Below, piece after piece: positions 36,108 to 45,169 of a stretch of 50,367 bases of DNA. The stretch's first letter is position 1. Each line of letters opens with the position of its first letter. The translations under genes were made by a program, and so were the position numbers. A model generated the notes under the pieces. That model did not search any database. It saw nothing but the letters and a program-made list of their open reading frames with translations, and was not told the origin of the DNA. The DNA lies in contig CAUWFE010000011.1 of assembly GCA_963558185.1 (NCBI GenBank), forward strand, positions 1 through 50,367, given 5' to 3'. Source of the DNA: UMGS1663 sp963558185 (lineage in GTDB: Bacteria; Bacillota; Clostridia; TANB77; CAG-508).

Positions 36108-37189
36108 TTTTTTCCTCCAATTCTATCTTTTCATTTAATTTACGAATTTTATTATTATAATATTCGATATCCATTCCGTTTTATTTGCTCATCATTTATA
36201 TTATATGCTTTTTTCATTTTTATATTTTTGTTAGCACTTGCTTCTATTATTTCTAAAGGTATGAATCCATCATTTACTCTTTTTTCTATTTTATTTATTA
36301 TATTTTCTATTTTTTTATATTCTATACCTAATAAAATTGAATCATTACCAGCAAGTATAGCATTACTTACAGCATCTTCTGTTGAAAACATTAGCCTAAT
36401 TGCTAGCATTTTTAGGTCATCTGTTACTATAAGACCTTTAAACTTATATTTGTTTTTTAACATTTCTGTTATTATTTTTTTAGATAATGAAGCTGGCATT
36501 TTTTTATCTATTGTTTCTACTATTAAGTGTCCAACCATAACTGCATCTGCTCCATTTTCAAAAACTTTTTTAAATGGATATAAATCTTCATTTTCTAATT
36601 GCTCTAAATTAGAATTTACATGTGGTACAAAAAAATGTGAATCTGCTTTACTCATTCCATGACCTGGAAAATGCTTTGGAACAGCTAAAACTCCAGCTTC
36701 TTTCATTCCTTGCATTACAGCATTAGCTATTGAAAATACGGTTTCTTTATTTTCACTATATGCTCTATTTCCAATTGCATGGTTATCTTCAAATCGTTTA
36801 ATATCTAACACTGGTGCATAATTCATATTTATTCCTGTTTCAATTAACATTTTTCCTATTGTGTTTCCTACGTTTTTGGCTAATTCAATGTTTTTTGTTT
36901 TCCCTATACTATATGCATTTTTTATATTTTCTATTTCATCTGGGAACCTATTTACCCTTCCACCTTCTTGGTCTATACTAATCCAAATTGGCGTTTTTCC
37001 ATATAATTTATTACATTGTTTTATATAATTTATTTTTTCTATCATTTCCTGATATGAATTATAATTTTTACTATATAGTACTACTCCTCCTATTTGATAT
37101 TTTTCTATCATTTCTTTTATACTTGTTTCAAAATTTTTTTCATCAGGAGTTATAATTAGCATTTGTGCTATTTTTTCTTTCAATGTCAT
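36085..37189 (-). CDS. nagZ: Glycoside hydrolase family 3 beta-N-acetylhexosaminidase (NagZ-like), with possible +1 extended tail
   Basis: NagZ-like GH3 enzymes remove N-acetylglucosamine from muropeptides in cell-wall recycling. The catalytic KHFPGHG motif lies near 178, and DxQGGRV-type DQEGGRV near 70. Family-typical IVTDDLKM lies near 255. The zero frame ends at 36155 with a 344-residue protein (...QIKRNGYRIL). Codon 338 is CGG at 36178. Skipping its C opens a coding-like 30-residue extension (GMDIEYYNNKIRKLNEKIEL and so on) ending at 36085, total 367 residues. I list the extended form because the same CGG rule explains three other genes. Either form keeps the catalytic domain. Confidence 0.85.
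36176..36178 (-). promoter_or_regulatory. Candidate +1 frameshift site at CGG (nagZ)
   Basis: The context is AAA CGG AAT GGA, with a zero-frame stop seven codons after CGG. The +1 frame reads AAA GGA ATG GAT and stays open for 30 codons of a Lys/Glu-rich helix. This is the weakest of the four sites, because the zero-frame product is already complete. Confidence 0.5.
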
Positions 37190-37277
37190 TTATATTTAAT
37201 TTCCCTTCTATTTTTTTGTTATTGTATCATATTTTTTTTAATTTTAGAATATATTTTTATAACTTAATATATACAGG

Positions 37278-37340
37278 GTTACTATTTAATGGTTTGTAAT
37301 TATTTTAAGGCATTTATCGTATTGATTTGTTAAAAGTAAC
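37278..37340 (+). repeat. Remnant of the inverted-repeat element (copy E)
   Basis: GTTACTATTTAATGGTTTGT matches the end of the family (GTTACTATTTAATTGTTTCT in the 20432 copy). AAGGCAT and a reversed GTTACTTTTA close a 63-bp remnant. It lies in the promoter region before the DUF368 gene. Confidence 0.45.
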
Positions 37341-37363
37341 TATAAAGGAGAATGATAAATTTT

Positions 37364-38156
37364 ATGAGTTTTGTGAAACATGTTATACAAGGCATTGCTT
37401 TAGGTGCCGGTGCAATATTACCTGGTGTTAGTAGTGGCGTTTTATGTGTTATTTTTGGAATTTATGAAAAATTGATAGATAGTGTTTTGCGGAATTTTTA
37501 AAGATTTTAAAAAGAATTTTTTATACTTGCTTCCTTTTTTTATTGGAATTGGTGTTGGTGCTATTCTTTTTGGAAATATTTTAACTTTTTTGTTTACTAA
37601 TTATGAAGTTGCTACAAAATTACTTTTTATAGGTCTAATTATAGGTTCTATTCCTGCTCTATTAAAAGAAACTCATAACAAATATAAAAAAGGTTTTCGC
37701 TTACATTATTTACTTTTTACTATTACTTCCTTTTTTGTTGGCTTATTATTAGTATTATGTGAAAATTTATTTTTTTCTACTTCTATTAATACAGAACCTA
37801 CATTTTTATTTTTAATACTTTCTGGCTTTTGCATGTCTATAGGAATTGTAATTCCTGGTATAAGTAGTAGTGTTATTTTAATGTGTCTTGGTGTATATTC
37901 TAATTATTTACAAGCAATTAGTACTTTAAATGTTAGCATATTATTTCCTATGGGAATTGGAGCTATTTTAGGCTGCTTTTTATTTTTAATATGTATTCGT
38001 TATTTACTTAGGTTATGTCCTATGCAAACATATTATTCTATTATAGGTTTTGTATTAGGTTCTGTAATTATTCTTATACCTACTATTAGCTTTAGCCAAT
38101 TTTATTTATTGCTATTTTTACCTGTTGGTATTTTTATAGCAAAAAAACTGGGATGA
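37364..38156 (+). CDS. DUF368 membrane protein, needs a +1 shift
   Basis: DUF368 proteins are polytopic membrane proteins, some of which have been implicated in undecaprenyl phosphate recycling (PopT/UptA context). From the ATG at 37364 (AAAGGAG upstream) the frame reads MSFVKHVIQGIALGAGAILPG and continues to ...KLIDSVL. It then meets CGG (37490) and stops at 37501. Skipping one base continues GIFKDFKKNFLYLLPFFIG to 38156, total 263 residues, normal for the family. Both family motifs GAILPGVSSG and IVIPGISSSV are then in one protein. The downstream frame has no ribosome binding site of its own, only an internal GTG. Confidence 0.9.
37490..37492 (+). promoter_or_regulatory. Candidate +1 frameshift site at CGG (DUF368)
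   Basis: The context is GTT TTG CGG AAT TTT TAA. Reading TTG then GGA ATT TTT AAA, with the C skipped, joins the two halves of the DUF368 protein. The TTG CGG pair is the same as in mtaB. Confidence 0.7.
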
Positions 38157-38237
38157 CTTTTTTGTTTGATTTTGTGAATTTTATGGTATTGTTAAATATT
38201 CACATATTCAACTTAAAATTAATTTTGAAACAACAAA

Positions 38238-38272
38238 AAATGAGCCACAACTAATTTAATTGTGCCTCATTT
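38238..38272. terminator. Bidirectional terminator
   Basis: AAATGAG with CACAA pairs with TTGTG and CTCATTT between the convergent DUF368 and pilin-like genes. The minus-strand side has six Ts. Confidence 0.7.
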
Positions 38273-38367
38273 ATATTGTATTCTGTCCATTTGCTACTAA
38301 TTGTATTTTGTTTTACAACATTATTATTGCTACACTTTTTGACTCCGTTTTTTCGATGCATAGGACA

Positions 38368-40158
38368 CTAAGATATAGGTATAACTATTGGGCGAATTCC
38401 ACCACTGTAAGTACTATCTCCATCATAGGAATCAAAACAAAATCTGCCAGCACCAGAATTATTCCAGAAATTGCCTCCACTCCTAACAAATGGATTGCTC
38501 AAACTTGCAAAACCAGAATAATCTCCGTTCCATGACGTGTTAGCAGTTCCAAGCATAGATGTTTCTCTTATTGCATCTCCATATATTTTTAAGTTCTTTT
38601 TATAATTTGCTTCTCTTGCTTTATTTAAGTTTTCTTCTGTAATTGTAACATCTTTATTATCTAATGTACTATCATGTGGATATACCATTGTATATTTCGT
38701 ACTTTCTGTTTTTAGTATATCTCCATTATATGCTATTAATTTTCCATATGTTGATAGATTTTTATTTTCATTTGCTATATATGATGTAACTCGTTCCCAT
38801 CCTCCTCCTGATAGGTCATATACTCCAGTCATATTTCCCGTTGTTGAGGCTGTTATTCCTCCTTTTTGATTCCATGCATACATGTTTCCTGTTGGTGTTG
38901 GAGTATTTGCTTGCAATGCTCTTATTTCATCTATTTTTACTATAGTTTCTGGACCATCTGTATTTCCTTGTGTCATTCCTGTTATTCCATATACACTATC
39001 TACTCCTGATTTTCCAGCAGTTTCTGTTCTTTTTCTATCTCCACTATTTAAACTTGCATTATTTACTGCTATTTCATTTCCATTTTTTCCATCAATACCA
39101 TATTTGCTATGTGTTAAATAACTTACCATTCCCCATTCACTACTTTTTATTAAGTGTGTATCTGATGAATTTGAGTTAAAACCATATATGTTTCCTTCTT
39201 CATTCATTGCTTTTGATATATTATATGCATCATTATGATTAATATAATTCATGCTATATGTTAATGGTTGGAATACTGGATAGCTTATTCTTGTTGCTGT
39301 TTTATCATATATTCCATCTAGCCAGTTTCTTGCTGGTTGTGTTGAATCTCCACTTGTACCTGCTTCTACTGCTCTTACCCATCCTGTTTCTTGACTATAT
39401 GTTTGCGAACTTTTTTTATTTGGTGCAGTATTATTTCCTTCTGGGAATCCTGCTTCAAATTTTGCTACATATATTCCCTCTAATTCTTTATCCCAACCAC
39501 CATTTGCAAAATCAATACTGCTTTCATTTGTAAAGGCTGGATGTACATAATAATCAGTTGTTGTATCTGCTACTTCTTCTTTTGTTGTTACCCTTTTGGC
39601 TGTTTTTATTGTTTTACTTTCTTCATCATAATAATCATCTGATGTTCCTATTAAAAATTTTACATCTATACTTCCTCCTTGTGATTTATCACTTGGGTTT
39701 GTATATGTTATTTTATATGCATATCTTGGTATCCATACCCACATACTTCCATCTTGTGTTTTTGTATTTGCCCATTTATTTTGTTTGTAATTATACCAAC
39801 TATTGTCGTTCCAGTCTGTATCTACTACTTGCCCTTTTTCACTATCTGTTGGCTCTACAAATTTTATTGGTGTCATTCCTTCTATTTTTTTAGGTGCATT
39901 TGGTATTTCTTCTTTTAATTCTGGTGCTGTTGGGCTATTTATGTTTTGTTCTATTTCATTTTGTAATTCTTTCATTGCCTCTTGTGTATTTGCTTCTGCT
40001 GATGCCATTTTATTTGCAGCATTTTTTGCTTGTGTAAATATTCCATTATCTCCTAATACCATTGACATACTTACACTAGCCAAAATAATTAATATAACTA
40101 TTGTAACTACTAATGCTATTAATGTAACACCTTTATTATTTTTTAATACTTTTTGCAT
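38368..40158 (-). CDS. Pilin-like N-terminus fused to FGE-like C-type lectin domain (1)
   Basis: The 596-residue protein starts with a prepilin-type signal: charged leader, KG|VTLIALVV and a 20-residue hydrophobic helix. The usual Glu at mature position 5 is replaced by Ala. A linker follows (about 60-115). The rest is a surface domain with MWVWIPRYAYKITY, GVYDLSGGGWERV and a C-terminal RSGGNFWNNSG ... GGIRPIV. These features fit the formylglycine-generating-enzyme-like branch of the C-type lectin fold, which also hosts variable proteins of diversity-generating retroelements. No reverse transcriptase is in the window. AAAGGAATG precedes the ATG. It is paralogous to 45681 and 47002. Confidence 0.75.
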   Translation of the reverse strand: MQKVLKNNKGVTLIALVVTIVILIILASVSMSMVLGDNGIFTQAKNAANKMASAEANTQEAMKELQNEIEQNINSPTAPELKEEIPNAPKKIEGMTPIKFVEPTDSEKGQVVDTDWNDNSWYNYKQNKWANTKTQDGSMWVWIPRYAYKITYTNPSDKSQGGSIDVKFLIGTSDDYYDEESKTIKTAKRVTTKEEVADTTTDYYVHPAFTNESSIDFANGGWDKELEGIYVAKFEAGFPEGNNTAPNKKSSQTYSQETGWVRAVEAGTSGDSTQPARNWLDGIYDKTATRISYPVFQPLTYSMNYINHNDAYNISKAMNEEGNIYGFNSNSSDTHLIKSSEWGMVSYLTHSKYGIDGKNGNEIAVNNASLNSGDRKRTETAGKSGVDSVYGITGMTQGNTDGPETIVKIDEIRALQANTPTPTGNMYAWNQKGGITASTTGNMTGVYDLSGGGWERVTSYIANENKNLSTYGKLIAYNGDILKTESTKYTMVYPHDSTLDNKDVTITEENLNKAREANYKKNLKIYGDAIRETSMLGTANTSWNGDYSGFASLSNPFVRSGGNFWNNSGAGRFCFDSYDGDSTYSGGIRPIVIPIS

Positions 40159-40227
40159 AATTATATTTCATTCCTTTCGTTTCTTTTATATAATTTACCA
40201 TTTTGTAACTAATTCTATACACTTTAA

Positions 40228-40294
40228 ATTATATATTATCCTCTTGTTTAATTTAATTACATTTTGGTTACATTTATGTTTCAGTTTCGTTACA
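40228..40294 (-). promoter_or_regulatory. Promoter and GTTACA boxes of pilin-like gene 1
   Basis: On the minus strand TTAAAT and TATAAT are 17 bases apart. Upstream lie boxes at 40256 (ATTACA as written on the plus strand), 40267 and 40289 (GTTACA). The order and the 11- and 22-base spacings are identical to those before pilin-like gene 3, and most of the 80 bases between are conserved. Confidence 0.6.
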
Positions 40295-40398
40295 TTTTTA
40301 ACATATGTGTAAAATAAGAGTAGTAAATTAGCCCCACGTACATTTTGATTTGTAAATATTCATAAATCAAGTAAACTTAACATTATAATAAAAAAATA

Positions 40399-40429
40399 AA
40401 CTTTAATGAATGTATCATTCACTAAAGTT
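40399..40429 (-). terminator. Terminator after the U32 peptidase gene
   Basis: AACTTTAATGAATG pairs with CATTCACTAAAGTT, followed on the minus strand by TATTTTTTTA. Confidence 0.75.
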
Positions 40430-40436
40430 CATAAAT

Positions 40437-41666
40437 TTATTTTTTTCTTCTTAGTATCCAACCATTTTCTACTAGTATTGGAAGTTTCATTTTTACTTTT
40501 TGTTCTGCTTTACCTGGATTTACACATTGTATTTCTTCATCAGTTTCAATATCCCACAATTGTTCTATTTTAAATTTTTGTGACTCTATTTTATGTGGAA
40601 TAATAATTTCTAATTCATCTCCAACTGATAATTTATTTTTGATTTCAATTACCACTTTTTCATTACTATTGTCTATTACTTTTCCTGCATACTCATATTC
40701 TAAATTATATTGTTTGCCTTCATATTCTTGAATATCTTTATTATTTCTATCATTGAAATAAAATGTTGTTAATCCTCTTGTTTTTGTTTTTTCTAATTCT
40801 GATAAATACTTTGTATAATCATAATCTTGTGGGTTATTACAATAATCATCTATTGCATTTCTATAGCTATTTACTACTGATGCTAAATAATAGTCTGTTT
40901 TTAATCTTCCTTCTATCTTTAAGCTATCTACTCCCATTTGCACTATTTCTGGTATTTCTTTTATTAAACACATGTCTTTTGAAGAAAAGATATATGTTCC
41001 TTTGTCATCATATTCTACCGGCATTAAATTTCCTGGTTTATTTTTTTCTTCTACATATACATTATATGCCCAACGACAACTTTGTGCACAGTCACCAAGG
41101 TTTGCACTTCTTCCTGCTAAAAAGTCACTTAAAAAGCATCTTCCTGAATATCCAAAGCATATAGCACCATGTATAAACATTTCAACTTCTAAATCTTGTG
41201 GTTTATTTTTCATAATGTCTTTTATTTGTTCTTTATTTAATTCTCTACCTAATATAACTCTTTTCGCACCATTGTTATACCAAAAATTAGCACTATGATA
41301 GCTTATTGTATTTGCTTGTGTACTTATATGTATTGGTATATTTGGAGCTTCTTGTTTTATTATTTCTACTACTCCACCATCTGCAACAATTATACCATCA
41401 ACGTTCATTTTACTTAACATTCTTGCTTGTAATTTTATTTCTTCATAGAAATCATCTGGTGCATATATGTTTATTGCTGTATATACTTTTTTTCCTAAAG
41501 AATGTGCATATTCAATTGTTTTTTGTAAGTCATTATCTTCCATTTCGGCTCTTGTTCTTAATGATAGTGTTGATGTTCCTGCATATACTGCATCTGCTCC
41601 ATACATAAAAGCTACTTTTGCTTTTGCAAAAGAACCTGCTGGTGCTAGCAATTCTGGTTTTTTCAT
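40437..41666 (-). CDS. Peptidase U32 family protein
   Basis: U32 proteins include collagenase-like proteins and the tRNA/rRNA hydroxylation factors TrhP and RlhA. The 409-residue protein starts KKPELLAPAGSFAKAKVAFMYGADAVYAG. The U32 hallmark SLKIEGRLKTDYYLASVV lies near 230-250, and clustered cysteines (ICFGYSGRCFLS, CAQSCRWAY) near 165-200 fit an Fe-S centre. The length and C-terminal beta domain resemble TrhP, suggesting tRNA hydroxylation at U34, an inference from family knowledge. AAAGGAATG precedes the ATG. Confidence 0.88.
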   Translation of the reverse strand: MKKPELLAPAGSFAKAKVAFMYGADAVYAGTSTLSLRTRAEMEDNDLQKTIEYAHSLGKKVYTAINIYAPDDFYEEIKLQARMLSKMNVDGIIVADGGVVEIIKQEAPNIPIHISTQANTISYHSANFWYNNGAKRVILGRELNKEQIKDIMKNKPQDLEVEMFIHGAICFGYSGRCFLSDFLAGRSANLGDCAQSCRWAYNVYVEEKNKPGNLMPVEYDDKGTYIFSSKDMCLIKEIPEIVQMGVDSLKIEGRLKTDYYLASVVNSYRNAIDDYCNNPQDYDYTKYLSELEKTKTRGLTTFYFNDRNNKDIQEYEGKQYNLEYEYAGKVIDNSNEKVVIEIKNKLSVGDELEIIIPHKIESQKFKIEQLWDIETDEEIQCVNPGKAEQKVKMKLPILVENGWILRRKK

Positions 41667-41711
41667 ATTTTACTTCATTCCTTTCCACTTTTAGATTTTA
41701 TACTTTGACAA

Positions 41712-41748
41712 AAAGCAGAAAACTTTTTTACAAAAATCTTCTGCTTTA
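41712..41748 (-). terminator. Terminator of the ribosomal protein operon
   Basis: AAAGCAGAA pairs with TTCTGCTTT directly after rplQ on the minus strand. It is followed by a Ts-containing stretch. Confidence 0.65.
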
Positions 41749-41752
41749 TATA

Positions 41753-42277
41753 TTATAATAATTTTAAAATTACAGTTTCAGCTGCGTCTCCTCTACGTTG
41801 TCCAACTTTAATAATTGTTGTATATCCACCAACTCTACCTTCATATTTTGGTGCTATTTCATTAAATAATTTAGATGGTAAATCAATATTGTTTCCTTTT
41901 TCATCTTTAACTTTATTTAATAATTTCATCATTTTTCTTCTAGCATTTAATCTAGTTGGCATATCTTTTTGTCTTTTTTCAACAGTTTCAACTTTTACTA
42001 CTTTTAAGTACTCTTTTCCATTTTTGCTTTTTACAAGTTCTGTTTCTTTATTTCCTTTGCTATCTAATTTAGCTTTTACAACTTTTGTATCAACTGTTTC
42101 AAAATTATCTTTTTCTTTTACTGCTAATGCTATCATGCTATCAGCCATAGCTTTTACTTCTTTTGCTCTAGCTTCTGTTGTTCTTATTTCTTCATGAAGC
42201 ATTAAGTCAGTTAATAAATTTCTTAACATAGCCATACGAATATCTGTTGTTCTACCTAATTTTCTATTTGTAGCCAA
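41753..42277 (-). CDS. rplQ: 50S ribosomal protein L17
   Basis: L17 binds 23S rRNA in the large subunit. The start is TTG at 42277, giving MATNRKLGRTTDIRMAMLRN, with GAGGAGGG upstream. An upstream in-frame ATG lies inside rpoA. The 174-residue protein carries an insertion of about 55 residues (DNFETVDTKVVKAKLDSKG and following) between the two conserved halves. Comparable insertions occur in some gut Clostridia, so this is lineage variation. The C-terminal GGYTTIIKVGQRRGDAAE is conserved. Confidence 0.95.
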   Translation of the reverse strand: MATNRKLGRTTDIRMAMLRNLLTDLMLHEEIRTTEARAKEVKAMADSMIALAVKEKDNFETVDTKVVKAKLDSKGNKETELVKSKNGKEYLKVVKVETVEKRQKDMPTRLNARRKMMKLLNKVKDEKGNNIDLPSKLFNEIAPKYEGRVGGYTTIIKVGQRRGDAAETVILKLL

Positions 42278-42293
42278 TTTATTTCCCTCCTCG

Positions 42294-43241
42294 TTATTCT
42301 TCTTCCTTAGCAAAGTCTAATCCTAATGAATGTAATTTAGCTGTTACTTCATCTAAAGATTTCTTTCCTAAGTTTCTAACCTTCATCATTTCAGGTTCTG
42401 TTAAGTTTGTAATATCCTCAACTGTAGAAATACCAGCTCTTTTTAAACAGTTAAAAGATCTTACTGATAATTCTAAGTCTTCTATAGACATTTCCAATAC
42501 TTTTTCTTTTTTATTTTCTTCTTTTTCTACCATTACTTGTGTATTTTTAGCTGCTTCTGATAAATCAATAAATAGTTCTAAATGACCTGTCATAACTTTT
42601 GCTGCTAAGCTTAATGCTTCATAAGGAGCTAAACTACCATCAGTCCAAACTTCTATCGTTAATTTGTCATAGTCAACCATTTGACCAACTCTTGTATTTT
42701 GTACTGCATAGTTTACCTTTTTTACAGGAGTATATATTGAATCTATTGGTAATACACCTAAAGGTTGATTATCTTTTTTATTTTTTTCTGCTGAATTGTA
42801 TCCTCTTCCCATATTTACTGTCATCTCTACTTGGAAATGTGCACCTTCTGCAAGTGTAGCTATATGTAAATCTGGATTTAATACTTCTACAGAACCATCT
42901 GTAATAATATCTCCGGCTTTTACTTCACCTTCACCATCTACACTAATTCTGATAGTTTTTTCTTCATTTTCATGAAGCTTTAATCTTACCATTTTTAAAT
43001 TAACGATTATCTCTGGTACATCTTCTACAACATTTGGTATTGTAGAAAATTCATGAACTACGCCATCAATTTTTACGCTTGTAATTGCTGCACCTGGTAA
43101 TGAAGAAAGTAATATTCTTCTTAAAGAATTTCCTATTGTTACTCCATAACCACGCTCTAATGGCTCACAGACAAATTTTGCATAATTATTTTCATTGTCT
43201 ATTTCTAAGCATTTGATATTTGGCCTTTCAAATTCTATCAT
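42294..43241 (-). CDS. rpoA: RNA polymerase alpha subunit
   Basis: This is the assembly platform of RNA polymerase and its contact point for regulators. The 315-residue protein has the N-terminal dimerisation domain (GYGVTIGNSLRRILLSSLPG at about 33-52). The C-terminal domain has SVRSFNCLKRAGI and VRNLGKKSLDEV (about 260-300). AGGAGG precedes the ATG. It lies between rpsD and rplQ as in most Firmicutes. Confidence 0.98.
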   Translation of the reverse strand: MIEFERPNIKCLEIDNENNYAKFVCEPLERGYGVTIGNSLRRILLSSLPGAAITSVKIDGVVHEFSTIPNVVEDVPEIIVNLKMVRLKLHENEEKTIRISVDGEGEVKAGDIITDGSVEVLNPDLHIATLAEGAHFQVEMTVNMGRGYNSAEKNKKDNQPLGVLPIDSIYTPVKKVNYAVQNTRVGQMVDYDKLTIEVWTDGSLAPYEALSLAAKVMTGHLELFIDLSEAAKNTQVMVEKEENKKEKVLEMSIEDLELSVRSFNCLKRAGISTVEDITNLTEPEMMKVRNLGKKSLDEVTAKLHSLGLDFAKEEE

Positions 43242-43354
43242 TTTTACCTCCTAATTTTAGAAGTTTTAAGCTCAAGGTTATTTCATTTAGCCATTTTTTT
43301 ACTACCCCTATTACTTTACTTCTTAAAAATATAATCTTAGTTTTTATTAATTTA

Positions 43355-43981
43355 TTATTTAGAGTAAAGCTCTACTATTAAGTGCTCTTCTACTGGTAAA
43401 TCAACATCTTCTCTAGCTGCTAATCTAATAACTTTTCCACTTAATTTTTCTGCATCTTTTTCAAGCCAAGCTGGAACTGGTCTTGCTGCATTTGTTTCCA
43501 TGTTTTGTTTAATAAATCCATTGTCTTTTCTGATTTCTCTTACTGCAATAACATCTCCTGGTTTTACTATGTAAGATGGAATATCTACTTTTTTACCATT
43601 AACTTCAAAAGTTCCATGTGTTATCATCATTCTTGATTGAGCTCTTGAGCTTCCAAATCCTAATCTATAAACTACATTATCTAATCTGCTTTCTAATAAT
43701 TGAAGTAAATTTTCACCTGTGATTCCTTTTGTATTAGAAGCCATTTCAAAATATTTTCTAAATTGCTTTTCTCCAACACCATAGAAAGATTTTGTTTTTT
43801 GTTTTTCTCTTAATTGAGTTCCATATTCAGATAGTTTTTTCTTTTTTTGTCCATTTTGTCCAGGTGCGTAGTTTCTTCTAGAAATACTACATTTATCTGT
43901 ATAACATCTTGAACCTTTTAAGAATAACTTTTGTCCTTCTCTACGGCATATACGGCATTGTTCGTCTTTATATCTTGCCAT
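43355..43981 (-). CDS. rpsD: 30S ribosomal protein S4
   Basis: S4 is a primary 16S rRNA binder that nucleates small-subunit assembly. The 208-residue protein retains the zinc-type cysteines C9, C12, C26 and C31 (CRICRREG, RCYTDKC). Its S4 RNA-binding domain spans about 98-160 (RLDNVVYRLGFGSSRAQ). AAGGAGG precedes the ATG. A gap of about 110 bp to rpoA holds no gene. Confidence 0.97.
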   Translation of the reverse strand: MARYKDEQCRICRREGQKLFLKGSRCYTDKCSISRRNYAPGQNGQKKKKLSEYGTQLREKQKTKSFYGVGEKQFRKYFEMASNTKGITGENLLQLLESRLDNVVYRLGFGSSRAQSRMMITHGTFEVNGKKVDIPSYIVKPGDVIAVREIRKDNGFIKQNMETNAARPVPAWLEKDAEKLSGKVIRLAAREDVDLPVEEHLIVELYSK

Positions 43982-44011
43982 TTTTATTTCCTCCTTATAT
44001 TTCTATTATGA

Positions 44012-44410
44012 TTAAACTCTACGTCTTTTTGGTGGTCTACAACCATTGTGTGGGATTGGTGTAACATCTTTTATGCTACTAATTTCTAATCCTGCTGTTT
44101 GTAATGAACGAATGGCTGCTTCACGTCCTGAACCTGGACCTTTAACAAATACTTCTACTGTTTTTAATCCATGTTCCATTGCTGCTTTAGCAGCTGTTTC
44201 TGCAGCTTCTCCTGCTGCAAAAGGTGTGCTTTTTCTTGAACCTTTAAATCCAAGTTCACCTGCACTTGCCCAAGAAATTGCATTTCCTTGAACATCTGTT
44301 ATTGTAACTATTGTATTATTAAAACTAGAGTGAATATGAGCCATACCTCTTTCGATATTTTTTCTATCTCTTCTTCTAGTTGTTGTTCTTTTTGTTACAG
44401 CTTTTGCCAT
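44012..44410 (-). CDS. rpsK: 30S ribosomal protein S11
   Basis: S11 lies in the platform of the small subunit near the mRNA exit. The 132-residue protein has the conserved HSSFNNTIVTITD, GFKGSRKSTPFAA and C-terminal PIPHNGCRPPKRRRV. GTAGGAGG precedes the ATG. Its position between rpsM and rpsD is standard. Confidence 0.98.
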   Translation of the reverse strand: MAKAVTKRTTTRRRDRKNIERGMAHIHSSFNNTIVTITDVQGNAISWASAGELGFKGSRKSTPFAAGEAAETAAKAAMEHGLKTVEVFVKGPGSGREAAIRSLQTAGLEISSIKDVTPIPHNGCRPPKRRRV

Positions 44411-44448
44411 TTAAGGTTACCTCCTATTTTACATTTACTTTATAAATT

Positions 44449-44814
44449 CTATTTTTTGCTCTTACTTACTAATTTTCTAGGTCCTTTTCTTGTACGAGCA
44501 TTAGTTTTTGTTCTTTGTCCTCTTACTGGAAGACTTCTTCTATGTCTTAATCCTCTATAACAACCTATTTCTGTAAGTCTTTTTATGTTTAGAGCTACTT
44601 CTCTTCTTAAGTCACCTTCAACTGTGATTCCTTCCATAGCCTTTCTTATTGCTTGTTCTTGGTCTCCAGTTAAATCTTTAACTCTTGTATCTGGGTTTAC
44701 TCCAGCTTCTTTTAATATTTTTTGAGAAGTTGATAGGCCTATTCCATATATATATGTTAGTCCTATTTCTACTCTTTTCTCTCTAGGTAAATCTACTCCT
44801 GCTATACGAGCCAT
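44449..44814 (-). CDS. rpsM: 30S ribosomal protein S13
   Basis: S13 forms intersubunit bridges and contacts the P-site tRNA. The 121-residue protein begins MARIAGVDLPREKRVEIGLT and ends in the basic RGQRTKTNARTRKGPRK tail. TTGGAGGTG precedes the ATG. Confidence 0.98.
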   Translation of the reverse strand: MARIAGVDLPREKRVEIGLTYIYGIGLSTSQKILKEAGVNPDTRVKDLTGDQEQAIRKAMEGITVEGDLRREVALNIKRLTEIGCYRGLRHRRSLPVRGQRTKTNARTRKGPRKLVSKSKK

Positions 44815-44999
44815 GTTTTAGCACCTCCAAATTTTTTTGTTATAATTTATTTTATTATTTTTGTCTATCTCTCATATTTAAAGGTGAAATGCATTGAACC
44901 TAAATGTTCAATCTCTAAATAATCTATAGACATGTATATAAACACAAATCTATCTACAGCCGCCTCTAGACTTGTGCTAATATCAAATTTGTTATGTAA

Positions 45000-45113
45000 T
45001 TACCCTTGTCTTTGTTTGTGTTTAGGGTTTTCGCAAATTACTCTGATGACACCTTTTCTTTTAATGACTTTACATTTTTCGCACATCTTCTTTACTGATG
45101 GTCTTACTTTCAT
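45000..45113 (-). CDS. rpmJ: 50S ribosomal protein L36
   Basis: The 37-residue protein MKVRPSVKKMCEKCKVIKRK continues GVIRVICENPKHKQRQG. The zinc-binding residues C11, C14, C27 and H32 are all present, so this is the zinc-containing form. GGAGGTGG lies before the ATG at 45113. About 185 bp separate it from rpsM, with small stem-loops (ATTGAAC/GTTCAAT near 44895) but no gene. Confidence 0.96.
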   Translation of the reverse strand: MKVRPSVKKMCEKCKVIKRKGVIRVICENPKHKQRQG

Positions 45114-45169
45114 TTCATCCACCTCCTGCTTTAGATGATAATTTATATATTATATTTTGGGTTACAATT

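Noticed and set aside
38368..40158. Diversity-generating retroelement
   Set aside because: The C-termini look like its target proteins, but no reverse transcriptase, accessory protein or template/variable repeat pair is visible in the window.
41753..42277. rplQ insertion as a foreign insert
   Set aside because: Similar insertions occur in L17 of some gut Clostridia, and codon use matches the rest of the gene.
44815..44999. Possible RNA gene between rpsM and rpmJ
   Set aside because: Only short stem-loops are seen. No tRNA-like arms and no promoter were recognised.
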